Assembly: GCA_944391635.1 (NCBI GenBank)
Contig: CALXUL010000179.1
Span: 1-5,525, forward strand
DNA: 5,525 bases
Direction: 5' to 3'
Source of the DNA: an uncultured Clostridia bacterium
Lineage (GTDB): Bacteria; Bacillota; Clostridia; UBA1381
Shown here: piece by piece, positions 1 through 5,525 of the stretch
Position numbering within the stretch: position 1 is the stretch's first letter
Layout of the letters: each line of letters opens with the position of its first letter
Made by a program: the position numbers and the translations under genes
The notes under the pieces: model-generated
Databases searched by the model: none
Told to the model about the DNA's origin: nothing
The model's input: only the letters and a program-made list of their open reading frames with translations

Positions 1-2088
1 CAGGAACGTATGGCTGTTGTTGTAGACTCTAGTGACGCCGAAGAATTCATCAGCTACGCAAACGCCGAAAACCTCGAAGCTACCATAGTGGCACAGGTAA
101 CTGAAGATGCTCGGCTGGTTATGACATGGCGAGGCAAAACCATATGCGATATTTCGCGAGATTTCTTAAACACAAACGGCGCTACCAAAAACACCGATGT
201 TGAAGTTATACTTCCGGACAAAGAAAATTCATATTTTGCCGATAAAAATGTAGCAGATATAAAGAAAAAATGGCTGGAAACCCTATCATCTCTCAATGTA
301 TGCTCACAAAAGGGGTTATGCGAGATGTTTGATTCAACCATCGGCGCGGGAACAATTCTGATGCCGTTTGGTGGTTTATATCAGCTCACACCTTCTGAGG
401 CAATGGCAGCAAAAGTACCAGTGCCCGGCGGCAAAACCCATACCGCAACTATTATGTCTTATGGTTATGACCCCTATCTTTCAGAGTGGAGTCCGTTCCA
501 TGGTGCGCTCTATGCAGTAGTTGAATCGGTTTCAAGAGCTGTTGCAGTCGGTGCTGACTATAAAAAGATTTATCTTACCTTCCAGGAATACTTCGAACGC
601 CTCGGAAGCGACCCCAAACGCTGGGGCAAGCCTTTTGCAGCTTTGCTCGGGGCATACCGTGCTCAGCTTGAACTCGGAATTGCAGCAATAGGCGGCAAAG
701 ATTCCATGAGCGGAAGCTTTAATGAGCTTGACGTTCCGCCAACTCTAACCTCATTTGCAGTAGCCCCGGAAAAGGCTGAAAATATAATATCGCAGGAATT
801 AAAATGTACCGACACAAAACTTGTGTTATATCTTTTAAAACGCGACAGACAGGATATACCCGACTTTGAGTATTTAAAAAATATGTACGAACAGGTACAC
901 AGCCTTATCCTTTCAGGAAAAGTTCTTTCATCATATACAACCGACGCATATGGTGCAGCTCCTGCCCTTTCAAAAATGTGCTTCGGAAATATGATTGGCA
1001 TTAACATTGATAAGAGCTTTGAGAAATATCTGTTTAGCATAATTCCCGGCTCAATAATCCTTGAAGTTCATAAAGATACTCCGGCAGACGGCAGTATTCT
1101 TATTGGATATACTAAGCCCGAAGCTGACATTACGGTAGGTGAAACTGTAATACCGCTTGGCGAAGCTCTTATAAATTGGCAGAAACCACTTGAAAAGGTG
1201 TTCCCCACAAAAGCAGGAAGTTTTGATAAAGAGCCTGAAACATACAGCTATACTTTGCGAACACCTATGCTCGCAAAATCTAAAATTGCAAAGCCAAGAG
1301 TATTTATACCGGTATTCCCCGGCACAAACTGTGAATATGACACTGCAAGCGCTTTTGAACGTGCAGGCGGAATTGCGGATGTTTTTGTAATACGTAATCT
1401 AACTGCTGATGATGTTAAATATTCTATGCAGGAAATGAAAAAACGTATAGACAATGCACAGATTGTAATGATTCCTGGTGGTTTCTCAGGCGGAGATGAG
1501 CCGGACGGTTCAGGTAAATTTATCGCCACAGCATTCCGTAACCCGGCGGTAGGCGACGCTGTTATGCGGCTTCTTAAAAACCGTGACGGGCTTATGCTAG
1601 GTATATGCAACGGTTTCCAGGCGTTAATCAAATTAGGTCTTGTACCTCACGGCGAAATCCGGGACCTTGACGATACATCCCTTACCCTTACATTTAACAC
1701 CATTGGCAGACATATTTCTCGTATGGCATATACAAGGATTTCCACATCATTATCGCCATGGTTTGCGAATGTATCGGTTGGAGATATGCATACCATAGCC
1801 CTGTCGCATGGCGAAGGAAGGTTTATTGCCTCAGGCAGTCAGATTGCAAAGCTTGCCGCAAACGGTCAGATTGCAACACAATACGTAACCCCGGACGGCA
1901 AAGCTACCTATGACATAGACTGGAATCCAAACGGTTCTTGCGCGAGCATAGAAGGCATTACAAGCCCTGACGGACGTATTCTCGGCAAAATGGGGCATTC
2001 GGAGCGTATCGGCGAATTTATTGCTGAAAATGTTCCCGGCAACAAAAACCAGCTTCTATTTGAAGCAGGTATCAATTACTTTAAATAA
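1..2088 (+). CDS. purL: Phosphoribosylformylglycinamidine synthase (FGAM synthase), single-chain type, C-terminal part (5' end outside window)
   Basis: Cytosolic purine-pathway enzyme that converts FGAR, glutamine and ATP to FGAM. The frame is open from base 1 (reads QERMAVVVD), so the ATG at 10 is internal. About 695 codons are present. The long clostridial single-chain family is, from memory, about 1,240 residues, so roughly 540 are missing upstream. Numbering from the first codon, residues 1-55 are the tail of the first AIRS-like (synthetase) half, ending in DISRDFLNTNG. Residues ~100-255 belong to the second AIRS-like half, with SQKGLCEMFDSTIGAGT, SEWSPFHGA and GGKDSMSG. A class I glutamine amidotransferase domain begins near 431 (RVFIPVFPGTNCEYD). 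Its nucleophile is Cys536 in GICNGFQ, and His666 and Glu668 in GHSERIGEF complete the triad that releases ammonia from glutamine. All key glutaminase residues are present, and no frameshift is seen. It ends in tandem TAA TAA. The family call is secure; the organism is inferred. Confidence 0.96.
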   Translation, partial: QERMAVVVDSSDAEEFISYANAENLEATIVAQVTEDARLVMTWRGKTICDISRDFLNTNGATKNTDVEVILPDKENSYFADKNVADIKKKWLETLSSLNVCSQKGLCEMFDSTIGAGTILMPFGGLYQLTPSEAMAAKVPVPGGKTHTATIMSYGYDPYLSEWSPFHGALYAVVESVSRAVAVGADYKKIYLTFQEYFERLGSDPKRWGKPFAALLGAYRAQLELGIAAIGGKDSMSGSFNELDVPPTLTSFAVAPEKAENIISQELKCTDTKLVLYLLKRDRQDIPDFEYLKNMYEQVHSLILSGKVLSSYTTDAYGAAPALSKMCFGNMIGINIDKSFEKYLFSIIPGSIILEVHKDTPADGSILIGYTKPEADITVGETVIPLGEALINWQKPLEKVFPTKAGSFDKEPETYSYTLRTPMLAKSKIAKPRVFIPVFPGTNCEYDTASAFERAGGIADVFVIRNLTADDVKYSMQEMKKRIDNAQIVMIPGGFSGGDEPDGSGKFIATAFRNPAVGDAVMRLLKNRDGLMLGICNGFQALIKLGLVPHGEIRDLDDTSLTLTFNTIGRHISRMAYTRISTSLSPWFANVSVGDMHTIALSHGEGRFIASGSQIAKLAANGQIATQYVTPDGKATYDIDWNPNGSCASIEGITSPDGRILGKMGHSERIGEFIAENVPGNKNQLLFEAGINYFK

Positions 2089-2095
2089 TAAGCGT

Positions 2096-2128
2096 ATATA
2101 AGGCAAAGAAATCTTCTTTGCCTTATAT
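2096..2128 (+). terminator. Perfect 15-bp hairpin between purL and polC; possible weak intrinsic terminator or leader structure
   Basis: Positions 2096-2110 pair without mismatch with 2114-2128 around a three-base loop (ATC). The core is AAGGCAAAGAA against TTCTTTGCCTT. The 3' arm ends TTATATTT, so the T-rich stretch lies mostly inside the outer stem and there is no long T run after it. This fits an intrinsic terminator for purL only moderately well. It may instead be a processing or mRNA-stability element. It occupies most of the 54-bp intergenic gap and ends two bases before the polC ribosome binding site. I found no convincing -35/-10 pair between the hairpin and polC; there is no room for one. 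Confidence 0.55.
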
Positions 2129-2130
2129 TT

Positions 2131-2137
2131 AAAGGAG
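2131..2137 (+). promoter_or_regulatory. Ribosome binding site of polC
   Basis: AAAGGAG lies five bases before the ATG at 2143, close to the ideal Shine-Dalgarno match and spacing for Bacillota. It settles the polC start: between the tandem purL stops (2086-2091) and 2143, the polC frame contains no ATG, GTG or TTG, so no longer N-terminus is possible with a standard start codon. Confidence 0.88.
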
Positions 2138-2142
2138 AAAAA

Positions 2143-5100
2143 ATGAAACCGAAAACACAAGTTCTTTTTCCGGATATAAGAAGCGCGGCGCTGATTGACG
2201 CAGAAGTGGAAAAAATAAAAATATCCCGCCACAGGCGGCGTATGGAGCTGGTTTTAAGCCAGCAGGCTTCGGACGAGTCCTTGGAAAAATTTGAAAATGA
2301 GCTTTTAAGGTATTATCACTTAAACGGTGTTAATGTCAAGAGTATTGAGCCGGCAGAAGAAAGCAGCCCTTCTCTTCCGACAATGTATCTGACAAAGCGT
2401 ACACCAAAAGCTAATCAAAGCGGCGCATCACTCGGCCGCGCACATATTACCGATGTAATATATGGTTCTGCAATACGCGCAGAACTTACCGATATACACT
2501 CAATTAGTGATACAGGAACCTGGGTGACCTTTTCAGGCGAAGTATTTGGGATAGAAACCAAAGACATTAAAAGCAAAAAAAACGGAAACACCTACCACCT
2601 TGTTGTTTTTGATGTAACAGACCATACCGATTCAATATCCTGCCAGCTTTTTATTTTAGGCGATGATAAAGGAAACGCAGCATTTGACGAGGTACAAAAA
2701 CGTCTCAAAAAAGGCTCTTATGTAGTTGTAAGAGGAAAAGCCGCATTTAATACATTTGCAAATGAAACAATAGTTACCGCAAGCTCCATATGCGAAACCG
2801 ACCCTCCACCTGCAAGAATGGATACGGCAGAAAAAAAACGTGTAGAACTGCATCTTCACACCCAAATGTCGGCCATGGACGCCGTGTCGTCTGCAAAGGA
2901 TATAATTAACCGGGCTGTAAGCTGGGGTCACAGCGCAATCGCTATAACAGACCATGGCGTTGTCCAGGCGTTTCCGGATGCTATTAAAGCTTCCGGCGAT
3001 AATGAAAAAATTAAAATCATATACGGTATGGAAGGCTATCTCGTAGACGACAGCCTGAACATTTGCGATAATACGCATGATGAAACAGTCGATTCTGATT
3101 TTGTCGTTTTCGATATAGAGACTACCGGTCTGTCCTCTGAAAAAGACGAGATAACTGAAATCGGTGCCGTGAAAATCTCCGGCGGCAAAGTTTCAGGTCG
3201 CTGGTCAAGCTTTATAAATCCCTGCCGTCCTATACCGGATAATATTGTAAAGCTTACCGGGATAACCGATGATATGGTTGCCGACGCGCCTAAAATCACG
3301 GAAATTTTAGGAGATTTTCTTGATTTCTGTAAAGGCTGTGTGCTTGTTGCACACAACGCAAAATTTGATACCGGTTTTATAAAAGAAGCTGCAAAAAGGC
3401 AATCGCTCGATTATGATTTTTGTATGCTCGATACGTTATCACTTGCACGCTGCCTTTATCCTGAACTTAAAAATCACAAGCTTGATAATCTTACAAAGCA
3501 CCTTAATGTGGTTCTTGAAAATCACCACCGCGCGGTAAATGATGCAAAAGCTACTGCTGATGTATTTATAAAGATGCTGTCTGAGCTTAGAGAACGCGGT
3601 ATTACAAAGCTTTCTGAATTTAATACAGCGTTTGATATTCGCGAATCATCCAAGCGTACTAAAGCGTATCATATAATACTTCTTGCAAAAAATCTTAAAG
3701 GTATCAGGAATTTGTACGAATTAGTATCCGCCTCACAGCTTAAATATTTTTATTATACGCCGCGTATCCCGCGCTCACTGCTTGAAGAAAAGCGCGAAGG
3801 CTTGATTCTTGGCTCCGCGTGCGAAGCAGGCGAGCTTTTCCGCGCAGTTGTAGATGGTGCGGACGAGAATACTCTCAAAAAAATTGCATCTTTTTACGAT
3901 TATCTTGAAATACAGCCAATCGGCAATAACGAGTATATGAAACGTTCGGACAGCTTTCCGAAAATAAACACTGATGAGGATCTCCAAAATTTAAACCGCA
4001 GGATTGTTGAACTGGGCGAAAAAATTTCAAAGCCGGTATGCGCAACCTGCGATGTGCATTTTTTAGACCCCGAAGGCGCACAATACCGGAAAATCCTAAT
4101 GCACTACAAGAAATTTTCCGATGCGGATTTTCAGCCTCCGCTCTACCTTCGTACAACCGAGGAAATGCTGGATGAATTTTCATATCTCGGAAGTGATAAA
4201 GCCTATGAAGTTGTGGTTACCAATACAAACCTGATAGCTGACATGATTGAGCCTGTGCGGCCGATACCTACAAAAAAATGCCCTCCTGAGATAGAAGGTG
4301 CGCAGGAGGATATTATTAACGATTCCCACAATAAGGCAAAAGCAATTTACGGCGACCCGCTGCCTCCAATAGTACAGGAACGGCTTGACAAAGAACTCCA
4401 TTCCATAACCACCTACGGGTTTTCGGTTATGTACAAAATAGCGCAGGAGCTTGTAAGAAAATCCTTAAGCGACGGTTACCTTGTAGGTTCAAGAGGTTCT
4501 GTGGGCTCATCATTTGTAGCGTTTTTGTCGGACATTACCGAGGTTAATTCCCTGCCTCCGCATTATGTATGCCCTAACTGTAAAAATGCGGAATTTATGC
4601 CGGTCGGAACCGGTCTGCACGGCTGTGACCTTCCGGACAAGGTATGCCCTAAATGCGGTACAAAATACAAAAAAGATGGACACGACATTCCATTTGAAAC
4701 ATTTTTGGGATTTAAAGGTGACAAAGAGCCTGATATTGACCTGAATTTTTCCGGCGATTATCAACCTGTAATACACAAATACACCGAAACTTACTTTGGC
4801 GAGGGCTATGTATTCCGTGCAGGGACAATCGGAACGGTTGCGGAAAAAACAGCGTTCGGTTATGTACGCAAATATGCGGAAGACCATAATATCCATATAC
4901 GAAATGCCGAGATGAAACGTCTTGCCGCGGGTTGTGTCGGCGTTAAACGTACAACAGGACAGCATCCCGGAGGCATAATTGTTGTTCCGTTTAAAAACGA
5001 TATTCACGAATTCTGCCCTGTGCAGCATCCGGCTGATGACCCCAATTCCGATATAATAACTACGCATTTTGATTACCATTCTATTGACCAGAACCTTCTA

Positions 5101-5525
5101 AAGCTCGACGAACTCGGTCACGACGACCCAACCGTGATCAAAATGCTCTATGACCTTACCGGTCTTGACCCTCAAACTATTCCTCTTGACGATAAGGAAA
5201 CCATGAGCCTTTTCACCTCGTGCGATGCGCTGCACATCAATGCCGACATCGGTTCAACGGTAGGCACATACGGTGTTCCCGAATTTGGCACTAAATTTGT
5301 GCGGCAGATGCTTCTTGATACCAAGCCAACCACTTTTGCCGAACTTGTCCGTATATCTGGGCTTTCGCACGGCACCGACGTATGGCTTAACAATGCGCAG
5401 TATTATATCAAAGAGGGCTATACTACCCTAAAAGAAGCAATTTGTACACGTGATGATATAATGCTCTATCTTATTGCAAAAGGCGTAGAGGCAGGACATG
5501 CATTTAAAATCATGGAATCTGTCAG
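2143..5525 (+). CDS. polC: DNA polymerase III alpha subunit, Gram-positive PolC type (3' end outside window)
   Basis: Replicative DNA polymerase with built-in proofreading, acting at the fork with the sliding clamp and clamp loader. The window holds 1,127 codons with no stop; about 200 residues are missing. A short N-terminal region (1-~118) precedes an OB fold (~127-220). The PHP domain starts at ~233 (HLHTQMSAMD, ITDHGVVQAFPDA, YGMEGYLVDD) and resumes after the exonuclease (~505-660, including DVHF at 637-640). The inserted DnaQ-like 3'-5' exonuclease (~319-480) has Asp324 and Glu326 (FDIETTGL), Asp409 (AHNAKFD), and His462 and Asp467 (HRAVND), so proofreading looks intact. The polymerase part has GSRGSVGSS (782-790), a four-cysteine zinc motif (Cys810, 813, 835, 838), catalytic Asp864 and Asp866 (PDIDLNFSG), GQHPGG (939-944) and the third catalytic Asp989 (LKLD). 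The start is fixed by AAAGGAG. Oddities: the N-terminus is about 100 residues shorter than in B. subtilis, and Glu follows Asp989 where B. subtilis has Ile. Confidence 0.97.
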   Translation, partial: MKPKTQVLFPDIRSAALIDAEVEKIKISRHRRRMELVLSQQASDESLEKFENELLRYYHLNGVNVKSIEPAEESSPSLPTMYLTKRTPKANQSGASLGRAHITDVIYGSAIRAELTDIHSISDTGTWVTFSGEVFGIETKDIKSKKNGNTYHLVVFDVTDHTDSISCQLFILGDDKGNAAFDEVQKRLKKGSYVVVRGKAAFNTFANETIVTASSICETDPPPARMDTAEKKRVELHLHTQMSAMDAVSSAKDIINRAVSWGHSAIAITDHGVVQAFPDAIKASGDNEKIKIIYGMEGYLVDDSLNICDNTHDETVDSDFVVFDIETTGLSSEKDEITEIGAVKISGGKVSGRWSSFINPCRPIPDNIVKLTGITDDMVADAPKITEILGDFLDFCKGCVLVAHNAKFDTGFIKEAAKRQSLDYDFCMLDTLSLARCLYPELKNHKLDNLTKHLNVVLENHHRAVNDAKATADVFIKMLSELRERGITKLSEFNTAFDIRESSKRTKAYHIILLAKNLKGIRNLYELVSASQLKYFYYTPRIPRSLLEEKREGLILGSACEAGELFRAVVDGADENTLKKIASFYDYLEIQPIGNNEYMKRSDSFPKINTDEDLQNLNRRIVELGEKISKPVCATCDVHFLDPEGAQYRKILMHYKKFSDADFQPPLYLRTTEEMLDEFSYLGSDKAYEVVVTNTNLIADMIEPVRPIPTKKCPPEIEGAQEDIINDSHNKAKAIYGDPLPPIVQERLDKELHSITTYGFSVMYKIAQELVRKSLSDGYLVGSRGSVGSSFVAFLSDITEVNSLPPHYVCPNCKNAEFMPVGTGLHGCDLPDKVCPKCGTKYKKDGHDIPFETFLGFKGDKEPDIDLNFSGDYQPVIHKYTETYFGEGYVFRAGTIGTVAEKTAFGYVRKYAEDHNIHIRNAEMKRLAAGCVGVKRTTGQHPGGIIVVPFKNDIHEFCPVQHPADDPNSDIITTHFDYHSIDQNLLKLDELGHDDPTVIKMLYDLTGLDPQTIPLDDKETMSLFTSCDALHINADIGSTVGTYGVPEFGTKFVRQMLLDTKPTTFAELVRISGLSHGTDVWLNNAQYYIKEGYTTLKEAICTRDDIMLYLIAKGVEAGHAFKIMESV

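Noticed and set aside
1190..1390. Short + strand open frame of 66 codons inside purL
   Set aside because: It lies out of frame over the linker and the start of the PurL glutaminase domain, where the purL frame carries family motifs. It has no sign of independent coding.
2060..2100. Possible promoter at the end of purL (TTGAAG at 2060-2065, AT-rich stretch up to TATATA at 2095-2100)
   Set aside because: No -10-like hexamer sits at a proper distance from the -35-like element, and the AT-rich region is explained by the purL stop codons and the hairpin arm.
3097..3600. Exonuclease domain lying inside the PHP domain, looking like a gene fusion or insertion
   Set aside because: This arrangement is the defining normal architecture of PolC, not an unusual fusion.
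4624..4626. Extra cysteine (Cys828) in the PolC zinc region, where B. subtilis has Phe
   Set aside because: The four expected zinc ligands (Cys810, 813, 835, 838) are all present. Cysteine before DLPDK seems to me, from memory, to occur in other clostridial PolCs, so it is not notable.
4510..5079. Antisense open frame of 189 codons inside polC, plus several shorter antisense frames across both genes
   Set aside because: The opposite strand encodes highly conserved PolC and PurL motifs throughout. The antisense translations are rich in Cys, Phe, Arg and Tyr and have no recognisable domain or good ribosome binding site. They are shadows of the real genes.
1..5525. Search for an accessory or undescribed system (repeats, CRISPR, mobile elements, RNA genes, riboswitch)
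   Set aside because: Apart from 54 intergenic bases the window is fully occupied by two conserved housekeeping genes. I saw no direct repeats, terminal inverted repeats or structured RNA other than the intergenic hairpin.

Overview
The window is an ordinary housekeeping stretch. It holds the 3' part of one gene and the 5' part of another, both on the + strand and separated by 54 bp. The first is the C-terminal half or so of a long single-chain phosphoribosylformylglycinamidine synthase (purL, de novo purine synthesis). The second is a Gram-positive-type replicative DNA polymerase III alpha subunit (polC), which runs off the right edge. PolC architecture (OB fold, PHP domain split by a DnaQ-like exonuclease, zinc motif before the catalytic aspartates) is essentially a Bacillota trait. 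The PurL is of the long single-chain kind common in Clostridia, and base composition is moderately AT-rich. Together these suggest a clostridial Bacillota, perhaps an uncultured gut or rumen lineage. Genus cannot be read from this sequence.

Layout: positions 1-2088 are purL, entering from the left with no start codon in the window and ending in tandem TAA stops. Positions 2089-2142 form a short intergenic region with a perfect 15-bp hairpin and then a strong Shine-Dalgarno sequence. From 2143 to 5525 polC is open in one frame; I translated it codon by codon and found no stop or frameshift. About 200 C-terminal residues lie beyond the window, judging by comparison with Bacillus subtilis PolC from memory.

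The two products share no direct biochemical step. One supplies purine nucleotides and the other uses nucleotides for replication. The tight spacing and shared strand would allow co-transcription or readthrough, but the hairpin may reduce it. I saw no mobile element, CRISPR array, RNA gene, toxin-antitoxin pair or other accessory system. The points worth a second look are a compact PolC N-terminus, the hairpin abutting the polC ribosome binding site, the purL-polC adjacency and one substitution beside a catalytic aspartate of PolC.
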